DNA of 64,000 nt from Brevirhabdus sp. (GCA_024637315.1 JAGXFH010000056.1:57482-121481), one strand, 5' to 3'; shown: positions 1-9,638, numbered from the stretch's first letter. Notes: generated by a model from the letters alone, not told the origin. Made by a program: numbers and translations.

Positions 1-392
1 TCGACTTCACGCTGCTCTTCGAAGAACGCATCAAATGTTCCATAGGCCGAAATACCACCATCAAATCTATCCGCGAATACGCCGAGTAATGTGAACGCAA
101 CCACTAGGCCGGACGCGATCATGCCAGCCAGCTGCCAGAAGCCTATTGGCCTCGGCAGACCATCAATCTTATCTGATAACGCCTTAATATTCAGCGTAAC
201 CTCTGAATATTTCTTGTCGGTCTCGGCCCTCATAGCACGACCTTCCGAATCAACATATCTTTGTGTTTCTGGGTCCACAGTCGGTCCTCCACCGCCACCC
301 CCAGAATATGCCTTAACCTCTGTGGATGTCTTAGTTGTATCCAAATAAATGATGTCTGATGTGCCTGTTGATCGCGAGTAAGTTTCAGGCAT
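1..392 (-). CDS. Small membrane protein, C-terminus beyond the left edge
   Basis: An open frame on the minus strand starts at an ATG (390-392) and runs off the left edge with no stop, so only the first 130 residues are visible. The N-terminal part is hydrophilic and contains a six-glycine run near residues 30-35. A single hydrophobic segment follows at about residues 90-112 and then a charged tail. I read this as a one-pass membrane protein with a cytoplasmic N-terminus. It begins 4 nt after the stop of the next upstream gene, so the two are probably cotranscribed. The DNA is less GC-rich than the rest of the window (29 of the first 60 bases are G or C), which suggests acquired DNA. No family recognised. 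Confidence 0.6.
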   Translation of the reverse strand, partial: MPETYSRSTGTSDIIYLDTTKTSTEVKAYSGGGGGGPTVDPETQRYVDSEGRAMRAETDKKYSEVTLNIKALSDKIDGLPRPIGFWQLAGMIASGLVVAFTLLGVFADRFDGGISAYGTFDAFFEEQREV

Positions 393-396
393 CTGG

Positions 397-717
397 CTAA
401 TTCTCGTTGCCTTTGACCACCAGCTTTCCATCTTTTATTAGCCGGTCTCGGTGTTCCATAAACACATCTACTATACGTGCGAATGCGGCTGTTGGCATAG
501 ACAGCCTTACAGCTACGGTTTCTACTGGCCCTTCGTTCTCGCTGCCAGGAACTCGATAGACTGTATGTGTGAGGTTCATCGTTGTAAAACCGTCGTGATC
601 CATCATGCCACGTAAACCCCCAACCATGATGTTTGGGGCCGTCATGTCGTCCACAATAGGAATTTCTGTGGACTTCAGCGTTTTTGCTTTCTGTGGTCCA
701 GAATCTTCTACCATCAA
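397..717 (-). CDS. Hypothetical protein, 106 aa, accessory region
   Basis: A small soluble protein with no signal peptide or membrane segment. The C-terminal half reads as a strand followed by an amphipathic helix and recalls small DUF3467-type proteins, but that resemblance is weak and unverified. Two ATG codons open the frame, with a GGAGTG Shine-Dalgarno-like stretch just upstream. The stop lies 4 nt before the membrane-protein gene, so the pair probably forms one transcript. Base composition is like that neighbour and unlike the rest of the window. I do not recognise a function. Confidence 0.55.
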   Translation of the reverse strand: MMVEDSGPQKAKTLKSTEIPIVDDMTAPNIMVGGLRGMMDHDGFTTMNLTHTVYRVPGSENEGPVETVAVRLSMPTAAFARIVDVFMEHRDRLIKDGKLVVKGNEN

Positions 718-922
718 TCACTCCATCCAACGAATTGACGGTAGATATGTTATTGAAATGAGTCAATTTCCATCCTCCGGGACGGAAACACTGTGACGCA
801 AGAGGTGTTAACGTCTGGTAACGGTGCGCTCGATAGCCAGCGTAACCTGATAGCGACTCAATCATCGCTCAAGCCTCTCGGCTTGGCGATGCAGCCTTGG
901 TGCGTTTGATACATAAGGCCGG

Positions 923-941
923 AAATATCCCCGCCGGAGGC
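923..941 (-). repeat. CTCCGGCGGGGATATTT-type intergenic element, copy 1
   Basis: Read on the minus strand, this 19-base stretch is identical to one at 34530-34548. It lies about 25 bases downstream of the trpS stop, in the trpS coding orientation. Two shorter relatives sharing the GGATATTT core lie downstream of glcD and of the SDR gene, also in the coding orientation. Its role is unknown; I infer a 3'-end or processing signal. Confidence 0.6.
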
Positions 942-966
942 TCTGCCAGCGCCGCAAGCGCAACCG

Positions 967-1989
967 TCAGCGGGAACGCACCAGCCCGACGATATCGTAG
1001 GTCCTTTTCAGGATCGGCTGGGCAATCGCCTCGGCGCGGTCAGCACCATTCGCCAGAACCCGGTCGATTTCGGCCGGATCAGCCATCAGCCGCGACATCT
1101 CGGATGAGATCGGGCCAAGCTTCTCGACCGCGAGATCGGCCAGGGCCGGCTTGAAGCGTCCCCATCCCGCACCAGCATATTCCGCAATCACGGCGTCAGA
1201 GGTGACCTCGGCCAGGCCGGCATAGATATCGACCAGATTGCGCGCCTCGGGTCGGTTCTTCAGCCCGTCCAGTGTGTCGGGCAGCGGTTCAGGATCGGTC
1301 CGCGCCTTCTTCAGCTTTCTGCTGATCGTGTCGGCATCATCGGTCATGTTGATTCGCTCCATGTCCGACTCGCCGGATTTGGACATCTTCTTGGTGCCGT
1401 CGCGCAAGTTCATCACGCGGGTCGCCGGGCCTTCGATCACCGGATTTGTCAGCGGAAAGAACTCGACCTTGAAGTCATGGTTGAACTTGGCGGCAATGTC
1501 GCGGGTCAGCTCTACATGCTGCTTTTGATCTTCACCCACCGGCACGTGCGTAGCGTGGTAGGCCAGAATGTCGGCCGCCATCAGCGCGGGATACGCGTAA
1601 AGTCCCAAGGATACCTTTTCGGTGTTCTTCCCGGCCTTGTCCTTGAACTGGGTCATCCGATTCATCCAGCCGACCCGCGCCACGCAATTGAAGATCCAGG
1701 CCAGCTCGGCATGGGCGGGAACTTGGCTCTGGTTGAACAGGATCGAGGTTTCGGGATCGATGCCAGAGGCCAGCATGCCAGCCGCAACCTCTCGCGTCGC
1801 ATCCGCCAGGGTCGCAGGATCCTGCCACACGGTGATAGCATGCAGGTCGACCACGCAATAGATCGTCTCGAAATCCGGCCCCTGCATTCCGACCCAGCGC
1901 TTGATGGCCCCCAGATAGTTGCCAAGCGTCAGATTGCCCGAAGGCTTGATCCCTGAAAAGACCCTCGGCGTGAAGGCGGCGTCGGTCAT
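967..1989 (-). CDS. trpS: Tryptophan--tRNA ligase
   Basis: Class I aminoacyl-tRNA synthetase that charges tRNA-Trp in the cytosol. The 340-residue length is normal for bacterial TrpRS. The HIGH-equivalent signature PSGNLTLGN is at residues 16-24 and KMSKS at 201-205, so both ATP-binding motifs are intact. The gene stands alone on its strand, with the rhomboid-like gene diverging upstream. A recurring GGATATTT element follows its stop codon. Confidence 0.97.
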   Translation of the reverse strand: MTDAAFTPRVFSGIKPSGNLTLGNYLGAIKRWVGMQGPDFETIYCVVDLHAITVWQDPATLADATREVAAGMLASGIDPETSILFNQSQVPAHAELAWIFNCVARVGWMNRMTQFKDKAGKNTEKVSLGLYAYPALMAADILAYHATHVPVGEDQKQHVELTRDIAAKFNHDFKVEFFPLTNPVIEGPATRVMNLRDGTKKMSKSGESDMERINMTDDADTISRKLKKARTDPEPLPDTLDGLKNRPEARNLVDIYAGLAEVTSDAVIAEYAGAGWGRFKPALADLAVEKLGPISSEMSRLMADPAEIDRVLANGADRAEAIAQPILKRTYDIVGLVRSR

Positions 1990-2067
1990 GCGTCTGCTCC
2001 GTCTGGATTTCTCAGTCCCGCTCGCTTACCCATGCAGAAAAGGGCCGTCAAGGAAAGGACGCGCAAC

Positions 2068-2754
2068 ATGAAGAGCAGTCATGAGGAATCACCGTTCAAC
2101 GCCCTGCCGCCGATCGTCGTGGCGCTGGCGCTGGTGATTTTTGGAGTCGAGTTGATGTTTCAGGCAGGCGCACGCGGCTTCGTCGGCGGGCCCGTTGCGG
2201 TCGGTTGGCGGCTGGACGCCATTCAGAGCCATGCTTTCTCGGGCACGATCCTGGACTGGATGATCGAAACCGGCCGCTGGCCGCCGGAGCACCTGATGCG
2301 CTTTGTGACCTATCCGTTTGTCCATCACAGCTTCACCCATATGCTCATGGTGATCGTGTTCCTGTTGGCGCTGGGCAAGATGGTCGGCGAAATCTTCGGC
2401 ACGATTGCAGTGTTGCTGGTGTTCTTTCTGTCAGGCATCGTCGGCGCACTCGCCTATGGCCTTTTGCTGAACGATCCGCAGCCGCTTTTTGGCGGTTATC
2501 CGGCCGTTTACGGATTGATCGGATCCTACACCTTCATGCTCTGGGTCAGCCTGACCGGCACCGGCAACACCCAGTACCGCGCCTTCACGCTGATCGGATT
2601 CCTGCTGGGCATCCAACTGGTCTTCGGCCTGTTCTTTGGAGGCAACAAGGATTGGCTGGCCGACATCTTCGGCTTCGCCACGGGGTTCGCGGTGTCGTTC
2701 GGGCTGGTGCCGGGCGCTTGGGGTCGGATGATGGAAAAGCTCCGCCAGCGTTAG
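2068..2754 (+). CDS. Rhomboid-fold membrane protein, catalytic residues absent
   Basis: A 228-residue polytopic protein with about six hydrophobic segments and the layout of a rhomboid intramembrane protease, including the loop motif HHSFTHML at 86-93. The serine motif, normally GxSG, reads GGYPAVYG at 142-149, and the helix that should carry the catalytic histidine reads DIFGFATG at 199-206. Both dyad residues appear to be missing, so this is probably a non-proteolytic rhomboid relative. I chose the ATG at 2068 because AGGAAAGG precedes it; an in-frame ATG at 2032 has no ribosome site. The 3' end overlaps the convergent murJ by 4 bases. Confidence 0.85.
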   Translation: MKSSHEESPFNALPPIVVALALVIFGVELMFQAGARGFVGGPVAVGWRLDAIQSHAFSGTILDWMIETGRWPPEHLMRFVTYPFVHHSFTHMLMVIVFLLALGKMVGEIFGTIAVLLVFFLSGIVGALAYGLLLNDPQPLFGGYPAVYGLIGSYTFMLWVSLTGTGNTQYRAFTLIGFLLGIQLVFGLFFGGNKDWLADIFGFATGFAVSFGLVPGAWGRMMEKLRQR

Positions 2755-4337
2755 CGGCGCAGAAGCCCCCGGATCTCGCGCAGGCTGACGGCGCCGATCG
2801 CCTGGCCGATGCCGAAATAGCTGGCCGCACCACCCACAACCAGACCGGCCAACGCCAGGTAGCGCCACCTCGCCATGTGCAATGCATCCTGCAAGAGCCA
2901 TTCGAGGGCCAGCAGGAAGACCCCCATCGCAAGCGAGGCGATCAGGATGCGCCGCGCCCGGATCGCGAAGGCACTGTCGAACTCGGCGGCATGGCCCATG
3001 CCGCCACGTCCGCGATAAAGCAGAACCACCATCGCCCAACCCGCCGCAGTCGTGCCGATCGCGGCGGCCAGAAAGCCGATCACCGGGGCCAGCCCGATGG
3101 CGAGTCCGGCATTGATGAACATCGAATAGACGGCAAAGCGGAACGGCGTACGCGTATCCTCGCGCGCAAAGTAGAGCGGTTGCAGCACTTTCTGCATCAC
3201 GAAAGCGGGCAGGCCCAGCCCGTAGATCGCCAGCGCCAGCGCTGTGGCTTGCGTATCTTCTGCCGTGAACCGCCCGCGCTGAAACAGGACCGAGACCAGC
3301 GGCTCTGCGATCACCATCAGCGCCACAGCGGCGGGCAATGTCATCAGCAAGGCAAACTCGGCCGCCCGGTTGAACGAATGTCGCCCGGCGGCCGCGTCGC
3401 CTGCGCCCAGACGACGCGAAAGCTCGGGCAGCAGCACCACGCCGATGGCGATGCCGACAACGCCAAGCGGCAACTGGTATAGCCGGTCGGCATAGTTCAG
3501 CCACGCAATGGCGCCGTCAAAAAAACTTGCCACCTGCCGCCCCACCAGCAGGTTGACCTGCATGACGCCGCCCGCCAGCGCCGCAGGCACCGCGATGACG
3601 ACCAGGCGCCGCAATTCCGGCGTCAGCCTTGGCCGCACGGGGCGCAGCCGGAACCCAGCGCGCGACGCGGCGACCCAGACCAGCGCCATCTGCGCGATAC
3701 CAGCCAGCACGACGGCCCAGACCAGCACCGAACCAAGATGCGCATTCGCCACGGGGTTTTCGGTGTCGGGAACGGAAACCAGGCCGGCGACCAGCCCGCT
3801 ATCGGCCAGCAACAGTGCCGAGATCAGGATCACGTTGAGCAAGACCGGCGCTGCCGCCGCCGCCGCAAACTGGCCCAGTGCGTTCAGAACACCCGACAGC
3901 AACGCGGCCAGCGAGATGAACAGGATGTAGACAAAGGCCACCCGCCCGTACCCGACCGCCAGCGCGAACCGCTCATCGCCCGCGAAACCGCTGGCCATCG
4001 CCAGGACCAGCCATGGCATGAAGACCTGCGCCGCCAGCGTGAACAGGATCAGCACCGTTGCCAGCCCGGAAAACGCGTCGCGGGCGAAGGTCTCGGCTCC
4101 ATTGCCGGTTTCGACCTTCTTCGAGAACATCGGGACGAAAGCCATGTTGAAGGCACCCTCGGCGAAGAAGCGACGGAACATGTTGGGCAAGGCGAAAGCG
4201 ATCAGAAATGCCTCGGCGACCGGACCGGACCCGAGAAAGGCGGCGATCAGGATGTCGCGGATGAAGCCCAGCAGGCGGCTTGCCAGGGTCCAGACCCCAA
4301 CGGTCAGAAAGCCGCGCAGCAGACGGAACGGTATCAT
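2751..4337 (-). CDS. murJ: Lipid II flippase MurJ (MviN family)
   Basis: A 528-residue MOP-superfamily membrane protein expected to move lipid II across the inner membrane for peptidoglycan synthesis. The N-terminal signature (GFIRDILIAAFLGSG near residue 24) and the following LPNMFRRFFAEGAFNMAF stretch are typical of MurJ. The sequence has about fourteen hydrophobic segments. Its start overlaps the last base of the glnD stop, so it is translated downstream of glnD; the glnD-murJ pairing is common in alphaproteobacteria. Confidence 0.96.
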   Translation of the reverse strand: MIPFRLLRGFLTVGVWTLASRLLGFIRDILIAAFLGSGPVAEAFLIAFALPNMFRRFFAEGAFNMAFVPMFSKKVETGNGAETFARDAFSGLATVLILFTLAAQVFMPWLVLAMASGFAGDERFALAVGYGRVAFVYILFISLAALLSGVLNALGQFAAAAAAPVLLNVILISALLLADSGLVAGLVSVPDTENPVANAHLGSVLVWAVVLAGIAQMALVWVAASRAGFRLRPVRPRLTPELRRLVVIAVPAALAGGVMQVNLLVGRQVASFFDGAIAWLNYADRLYQLPLGVVGIAIGVVLLPELSRRLGAGDAAAGRHSFNRAAEFALLMTLPAAVALMVIAEPLVSVLFQRGRFTAEDTQATALALAIYGLGLPAFVMQKVLQPLYFAREDTRTPFRFAVYSMFINAGLAIGLAPVIGFLAAAIGTTAAGWAMVVLLYRGRGGMGHAAEFDSAFAIRARRILIASLAMGVFLLALEWLLQDALHMARWRYLALAGLVVGGAASYFGIGQAIGAVSLREIRGLLRR

Positions 4338-7153
4338 CAGTTGGTCGCCCTTTCCGCGCCCTTTGTGATTGCTTCGCGCAGTTTCTTTTCCAGCGCCCGG
4401 CGGCGGGATTCAGAGTGGAACTTCAGCCCGAACATATCCTTGACGTAAAAGGTATCGACCACCTGCGCACCGAATGTCGCGATCACCGCGCTGGCGATAT
4501 AGACGTTGTTGTTGGCCAGCGTGCGGGTCAGATCATAAAGCAGTCCTGGTCGGTCACGCGTATCGACCTCGATGATCGTGTAGATCTCGGATCCTTCGTT
4601 GTCGAAGGTGATCGAGGTCGGAACCCGAAACGCGCGTTCGCGCTTCTTGATCTTGTCGCGATCCTTCAGCGCATCGCGGGCGACAACCTCGCCCTTCAGC
4701 GTCTTGTTGATGATGGTCCTCAGGCGTGGCAGGCGTGCGGCCTCGTAGGGCTTGCCCTCGGCATCCTGCACCCAGAACACCGCCGTTGCGTACCCATCCT
4801 TCGACGTATAGGTCCGCGCATCGACGACGTTCGCCCCGACCAGCGCCAGCGCACCGGCAAGCCGAGAGAAGATGCCGGGATGGTCGGCCAAGGCAAAGCA
4901 GACGCGGGTCGCGTCGCGATCCTCGTCCAGCAACATGTCGATGCGAATCTCGTCATTGCCGATGTCGCGCAGCAGATGGGCGAAGACGACATGCGCCGCG
5001 GTGGGCAAGCCCTGCCAATAGGGGCCATATTGCCGGGCGGTTTCGGCCCGCACGGCTTTCTTGCTCCAATCCGGCAGTACGTCGCGCAAGGCGCGTTTGG
5101 CCTCATCCTCACGGCCTTCCCGGTTGATATCTTCCAACCCATGTTCCAGCGCGCCCGCAGTCTGGCGATACAGCCCGCGCAAAAGCTCGGCTTTCCAGTT
5201 GTTCCAGGTGCCCGGCCCGACCGCGCGAATATCGCAAACGGTCAGAACGGTCAGCAGGTCCAGCCGCTTCTTGGTCTTCACGGCCTTGGCGAAATCCCGC
5301 ACTGTGCGCGGGTCGGCGATGTCGCGCTTCTGCGCCATGTCCGACATCAGCAGGTGATATCGGACCAGCCATTCGACGGTATCGCATTCCTCGGGCTTAA
5401 GTCCCAGACGCGGACAGGCCTTGCGGGCGATTTGCGCCCCAAGAATCGAATGGTCCTCGGCCCGACCCTTGCCGATGTCGTGCATAAGCAGGGCGACATA
5501 CAGCACCTTGCGGTTCACGCCCGCCTTCAGAATGCCGCTGGCAATCGGCAACGACTCGCGCAACTCGTCGCGCTCGATCTGCGCCAGGGTGGCGATGCAC
5601 TGGATGATATGCTCGTCGACCGTGTAGTGGTGATACATGTTGAACTGCATCATCGCGACGATGGGTTCGAATTCCGGCAGGAAGGCGCCCAGCATGCCCA
5701 ACTCGTTCATCCGCCGCAGGGCGCGATCCGGGTTGCCGTGTTTGAGCATCAGTCCAAGAAAGATCCGCGCCGCTTCAGGGTCGCGGCGCATGTCGTCGTC
5801 GATCAGATCGAGATTTGCCGCGATCAGCCGCATCGCGTCGGGGTGCAGCAGATATCCGGTACGCAACGCCTCTTCGAAGATGTGCAGAAGGTTCAGCTTG
5901 TCTTTCAAAAACACTTTCGGATCGGCCACGTTCAGCCGGTTCAACTCGACCTTGTAGTCCGGCTTGACGCTCCTGCGTCGGCGGAAAAAGCCGACCAGTC
6001 GCGGCTCGCTCTTGACGTGCTTGGCCTCCAGCGAGGTCAGGAAGATCCGCGTCAACTCGCCGACCCGAGTCGCATGGCGGAAGTAATCCTGCATGAAATG
6101 CTCGACCGCCCGGCGCCCGCCCTTGTCGGTATAACCCAGTCGCTCGGCCACCTCGACCTGCATGTCGAATGTCAACTGATCCATCGGGCGATCGGTGATC
6201 AGATGCAGATGGCAGCGGACGGCCATCAGGAAGTTCTCGGCCGCATTGAACGCGTCGTATTCGTCCTGGGTGAAGACTTGCAGCGGCACCAGTTCGGCGG
6301 CAAAGCGGACGCCGTGCAGATACTTGTCGATCCAGTAGAGCGCATGAAGGTCGCGCAGCCCTCCCTTGCCCTCCTTTACATTGGGTTCAACGACATAGCG
6401 CTGGCCGCCCTGCTTCTTGTGCCGTTCGGCACGCTCGGCCAGCTTGGCCTCGATGAAGTCGGGGGCCGAGTTGCGAAACAGGTCTTTCCGCAGCCGCTTG
6501 TTCAGCTCCTCCGCCAACGGGGCATGGCCAGCCAGAAAGCGATTCTCGAGCAGGGCGGTGCGGATCGTGTAGTCGCCCTTGCCGAGCCGCAGACAGTCCT
6601 TCACCGTGCGCGTTGCATGACCGACCTTCAGATGCAGGTCCCAGAAGATGTACAGCATGCTTTCGATCACGCTCTCGGCCCAGGCGGTGGTCTTGTAGGG
6701 GGTCAGGAACAGCAGATCGATATCGGAGTGCGGCGCCATCTCGGCCCGACCATAGCCGCCGACGGCCAGAACCGCGATGCGCTGGCTGGCGGTCGGACTC
6801 GGGAGGGGGTGCAGGTGGCGGGTGGCAACGTCCAGAACCGCGGTCACGATGCCGTCCGTCAGCCAGGCATAGGCGGCCAGCGCCTCGCGGGCAGCCATCG
6901 GATTGGCTTCGAACGCTGCCCTGATGTTGGCGCGGCCATCGGACTGAATCCTGGCCAGAATGGTCACGACCTCGGCACGGATTGCCTTGTGATCGCTAAG
7001 ATGCCTCACCGAAGCGGCGAGTTGGGCGGCTACGCGCGGGCGGTCAAATATATCTGACGCCGGACAAACCAGATTGTCCGGCGTCAGATTCTGGTCGGCG
7101 GTGACGCTTCGGTCAGAAACCGGCGCCGCCAAAGCTTCTCGGGGCAGGGTCAA
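4337..7153 (-). CDS. glnD: Bifunctional PII uridylyltransferase/uridylyl-removing enzyme
   Basis: Glutamine-sensing enzyme that uridylylates PII proteins under nitrogen limitation and removes the group when nitrogen is ample. The nucleotidyltransferase signature (GGYGRAEM then SDIDLL) is at residues 132-148. A central HD domain shows HDIGKG, and two ACT domains lie at the C-terminus, one with DHPGIFSRLAGAL and one with DTRDRPGLLYDL. The 938-residue length fits alphaproteobacterial GlnD. The listed ATG makes the gene overlap the lppC end by 41 bases, so a start somewhat further in is possible. It is cotranscribed with murJ. Confidence 0.96.
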   Translation of the reverse strand: MTLPREALAAPVSDRSVTADQNLTPDNLVCPASDIFDRPRVAAQLAASVRHLSDHKAIRAEVVTILARIQSDGRANIRAAFEANPMAAREALAAYAWLTDGIVTAVLDVATRHLHPLPSPTASQRIAVLAVGGYGRAEMAPHSDIDLLFLTPYKTTAWAESVIESMLYIFWDLHLKVGHATRTVKDCLRLGKGDYTIRTALLENRFLAGHAPLAEELNKRLRKDLFRNSAPDFIEAKLAERAERHKKQGGQRYVVEPNVKEGKGGLRDLHALYWIDKYLHGVRFAAELVPLQVFTQDEYDAFNAAENFLMAVRCHLHLITDRPMDQLTFDMQVEVAERLGYTDKGGRRAVEHFMQDYFRHATRVGELTRIFLTSLEAKHVKSEPRLVGFFRRRRSVKPDYKVELNRLNVADPKVFLKDKLNLLHIFEEALRTGYLLHPDAMRLIAANLDLIDDDMRRDPEAARIFLGLMLKHGNPDRALRRMNELGMLGAFLPEFEPIVAMMQFNMYHHYTVDEHIIQCIATLAQIERDELRESLPIASGILKAGVNRKVLYVALLMHDIGKGRAEDHSILGAQIARKACPRLGLKPEECDTVEWLVRYHLLMSDMAQKRDIADPRTVRDFAKAVKTKKRLDLLTVLTVCDIRAVGPGTWNNWKAELLRGLYRQTAGALEHGLEDINREGREDEAKRALRDVLPDWSKKAVRAETARQYGPYWQGLPTAAHVVFAHLLRDIGNDEIRIDMLLDEDRDATRVCFALADHPGIFSRLAGALALVGANVVDARTYTSKDGYATAVFWVQDAEGKPYEAARLPRLRTIINKTLKGEVVARDALKDRDKIKKRERAFRVPTSITFDNEGSEIYTIIEVDTRDRPGLLYDLTRTLANNNVYIASAVIATFGAQVVDTFYVKDMFGLKFHSESRRRALEKKLREAITKGAERATN

Positions 7154-8288
7154 TCACACTCACCTGGTTGTTCTGGATCTGAGCCACCGCCAGACCGCGT
7201 TCGTTGGTGCCGTCAGCCAGAAGCCGGAACACGCCATTGACGCCGGCAAAACCCGACCCCTGGGTCAGTGCCCCCCGAGTCAGCGCATCCGCATTGCCCG
7301 ATCTGACCAGCGCGCCGATCGCCGCGATTCCGTCATAGGCGAGCCCCGCAATGGGATGCGGAGCGGCGCCATAGGCCGAAGTGTAGCGATTCTGGAAGCT
7401 TGCATTCAGCCCGGGATCAGGGATCGCAAACCAGCCGCCCTGCAAGCCTGGCAACGCCATCGCCGACGTCGGAATGTCCCAGCGCTGCAAGCCGATGAAC
7501 TGTGTTGTATCCGACCCGACGCCATTCTCGGTCAGAAGCTGGGTCAGGATCGGGAGAGCGCCGGCCGTGCCAGAAGTAAAGAACACCGCATCCGCCCCGC
7601 TGGATCGCACTTGGCCGGCAATGCCTGGCACTGCATTGATCACGCCCTGCTGGGATAATTCGAAAGAGGCGGTCCCGGCGACCGAGGCGCTGGTTCGCGC
7701 CAAAGCCCGGCTGATCGCGTCGCGGCCCTGCGCCTCGGCGGCGTCCTGGCCATGCACGATCATGATGTTGCGTCGCCCCTGACGGGCTGCGTATTGCGCC
7801 AGACGGTTGGCGGTGTTCTGAAATGTCGGGCCGAGGACAAAGACATTGCCCCCCGCAATCGCCGCGTTGTTCGAGAACGAAAGCAGGTTGATGCCACGGC
7901 TCGCCACGGCATTGCCTGCGGCATTGGCGGATTCGGCATAGACCGGTCCGAGGATGATCTTGGCGCCATCGTCGACCGCCTGAAGCGCGACATTTGCCGC
8001 CTGCGCGGGATTGCCGCCGGTATCGTAGACCCGCAGATCGATCCGGGCGCCGTTCAGATCGGCAACGGCCAGCCGTGCGGCATTTTCCAGACTGCTGGCC
8101 AGCACCGCATCGCCGCTGTTGCCGGACCCGCGCGGCACCAGCAGTGCGACCGGGATAGGCTTGGAGGTGTTGACGCTGGGACCTCCACCGCCAAGGGCGA
8201 CGGGTTCGCAGGCAGCCAGCGCCACAACGGACAAAAACAGGACAATGTGCGCCGTTGCCTTGCGGGCGGCGCCTAAAACGGAAATCAT
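7113..8288 (-). CDS. LppC/LpoA-family lipoprotein, periplasmic-binding fold
   Basis: A 391-residue lipoprotein of the penicillin-binding-protein-activator (LppC/LpoA) family, built on a type I periplasmic binding fold. A signal peptide ends in the lipobox LAAC, placing the lipidated cysteine at residue 27. The body resembles leucine/isoleucine/valine-binding proteins, with the opening PVALLVPRGSGNSGDAVLASS. I start at the ATG at 8286-8288, which has GAGGAAC six bases upstream and puts the signal peptide at the N-terminus. It diverges from rsmI across a 71-base gap, an arrangement found in many proteobacteria (lpoA beside rsmI and yraN). Confidence 0.9.
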   Translation of the reverse strand: MISVLGAARKATAHIVLFLSVVALAACEPVALGGGGPSVNTSKPIPVALLVPRGSGNSGDAVLASSLENAARLAVADLNGARIDLRVYDTGGNPAQAANVALQAVDDGAKIILGPVYAESANAAGNAVASRGINLLSFSNNAAIAGGNVFVLGPTFQNTANRLAQYAARQGRRNIMIVHGQDAAEAQGRDAISRALARTSASVAGTASFELSQQGVINAVPGIAGQVRSSGADAVFFTSGTAGALPILTQLLTENGVGSDTTQFIGLQRWDIPTSAMALPGLQGGWFAIPDPGLNASFQNRYTSAYGAAPHPIAGLAYDGIAAIGALVRSGNADALTRGALTQGSGFAGVNGVFRLLADGTNERGLAVAQIQNNQVSVIDPAPRSFGGAGF

Positions 8289-8359
8289 GGGTTGTTCCTC
8301 ACTCCCTGCAGAAACCAACTCGGACGGGCAAAGCCTATGCAAATCCATATCCTTAGTAA

Positions 8360-9241
8360 ATGTCGCAATCGAGCGGACACAGCATGAATGCGGAAGTGCG
8401 GCCACTGGCACCCGGCCTCTATTTCGTCGCCACCCCCATCGGAGCGGCGCGCGACATCACGTTGCGGGCGCTCGATATCCTGGCGTCTGCGGATCTGATC
8501 GCGGCCGAGGATACACGGACAGCGCGGCATCTGCTGGAGATTCACGGTGTGGCGCTGGGCGATCGCCCGGTCGTCGCCTATCACGACCATAATGGCGCCG
8601 TTGTCCGACCAAGGTTGTTGCAGGCTCTGGCCGATGGAAAATCGGTCGCCTATGCCTCGGAAGCCGGAACTCCGATGGTCGCCGATCCCGGTTTCGTCCT
8701 GGCACGTGAGGCAATAGCGGCGGGATACCCCGTGACCAGCGCACCGGGACCGTCAGCGGTTATCACGGCGCTGACGCTGGCTGGTCTGCCGACCGATCGT
8801 TTCCTTTTTGCCGGATTTCCACCCAATGCCGCCGGCGCGAGGCGCGCTTTTCTACGCGAGCTGGCCGGTATCCCGGCGACGCTCGTGCTCTTTGAAAGCC
8901 CCAAGCGCATTCACCAATCCTTAAGGGACATGGCCTTAGAACTGGGAGCAGAGCGGCAGGCAGCGATGTGCCGGGAACTGACCAAGAGGTTCGAAGAAGT
9001 GATCCGCGCCCCGTTGGGTGAGCTGGTCGAGAAACTTGCCGATCGCAGCCTGAAGGGTGAGATTGTGGTCGTGGTTGACCGCAACCGCAAAGTGGCAAGT
9101 GACGACAGATTGGAAGAAGCTTTGAGCGAAGCGTTGTTAACCATGTCAGTCAAAGATGCTGCCCAAGCGGTGTCAGAAGCGCTAAGTTTGCCGAAACGCA
9201 AGGTCTACCAGTTGGCCCTTGAACTGGGGAAGACAAAATGA
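8360..9241 (+). CDS. rsmI: 16S rRNA (cytidine(1402)-2'-O)-methyltransferase
   Basis: SAM-dependent tetrapyrrole-methylase-fold enzyme that methylates C1402 of 16S rRNA in the ribosomal decoding centre. The family motifs LYFVATPIGAARDITLRAL, AEDTRTARHLL and SEAGTPMVADPG are present in order, and the 293-residue length is normal. An in-frame ATG at 8384 is an alternative start. The stop overlaps the yraN start by four bases. Confidence 0.96.
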   Translation: MSQSSGHSMNAEVRPLAPGLYFVATPIGAARDITLRALDILASADLIAAEDTRTARHLLEIHGVALGDRPVVAYHDHNGAVVRPRLLQALADGKSVAYASEAGTPMVADPGFVLAREAIAAGYPVTSAPGPSAVITALTLAGLPTDRFLFAGFPPNAAGARRAFLRELAGIPATLVLFESPKRIHQSLRDMALELGAERQAAMCRELTKRFEEVIRAPLGELVEKLADRSLKGEIVVVVDRNRKVASDDRLEEALSEALLTMSVKDAAQAVSEALSLPKRKVYQLALELGKTK

Positions 9242-9591
9242 GCGGATCGGTCTCCTATCACGCGGGTCTTTGCGCCGAAGATCAGGTTGCGGCGGATTAC
9301 GCCCGCCGCGGTCATGGCACACGCGGACACCGCTGGCGCGGCAAATCAGGTGAAATCGACCTGATCGCTGAGGACGGCGAGGGGTTGATCTTCGTCGAGG
9401 TAAAGAAATCCCGCGATTTCGCCCGCGCCGCCGAACGCCTGAGCAGTCGCCAGATGCACCGGATCTACATGTCCGCATCCGAATACCTTGGCCAGATGCC
9501 GCGCGGTCAGCTGACCCCCGTGCGCTTCGATGTGGCGCTGGTCAACGAGGCCGGTGCGATCGAGATCATCGAGAACGCCTTCGGTCATTGA
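9238..9591 (+). CDS. yraN: YraN family protein (UPF0102)
   Basis: A 117-residue small protein of the endonuclease-like UPF0102/YraN family. The typical motifs are present: AEDQVAADYARRGH near the N-terminus, then GEIDLIAEDGEGLIFVEVK, which has the D-ExK layout of the restriction-endonuclease fold. Its physiological role is not established. It is translationally coupled to rsmI by an ATGA overlap, the usual arrangement. Confidence 0.92.
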   Translation: MSGSVSYHAGLCAEDQVAADYARRGHGTRGHRWRGKSGEIDLIAEDGEGLIFVEVKKSRDFARAAERLSSRQMHRIYMSASEYLGQMPRGQLTPVRFDVALVNEAGAIEIIENAFGH

Positions 9592-9638
9592 TCCTTCCCG
9601 CGGCCTGCGCCATGTAGGGCCGACGGATGGAGGACGCT

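Noticed and set aside
720..966. Search for a tRNA or attachment site beside the left-edge accessory genes
   Set aside because: No cloverleaf or obvious direct repeat was found by eye; the only notable sequence is the GGATATTT-type element.
4280..7057. A long open frame of over 900 codons antisense to glnD
   Set aside because: The glnD motifs (nucleotidyltransferase, HD and ACT) are clear on the other strand; the antisense frame has no recognisable family or ribosome site and reflects high-GC codon bias.
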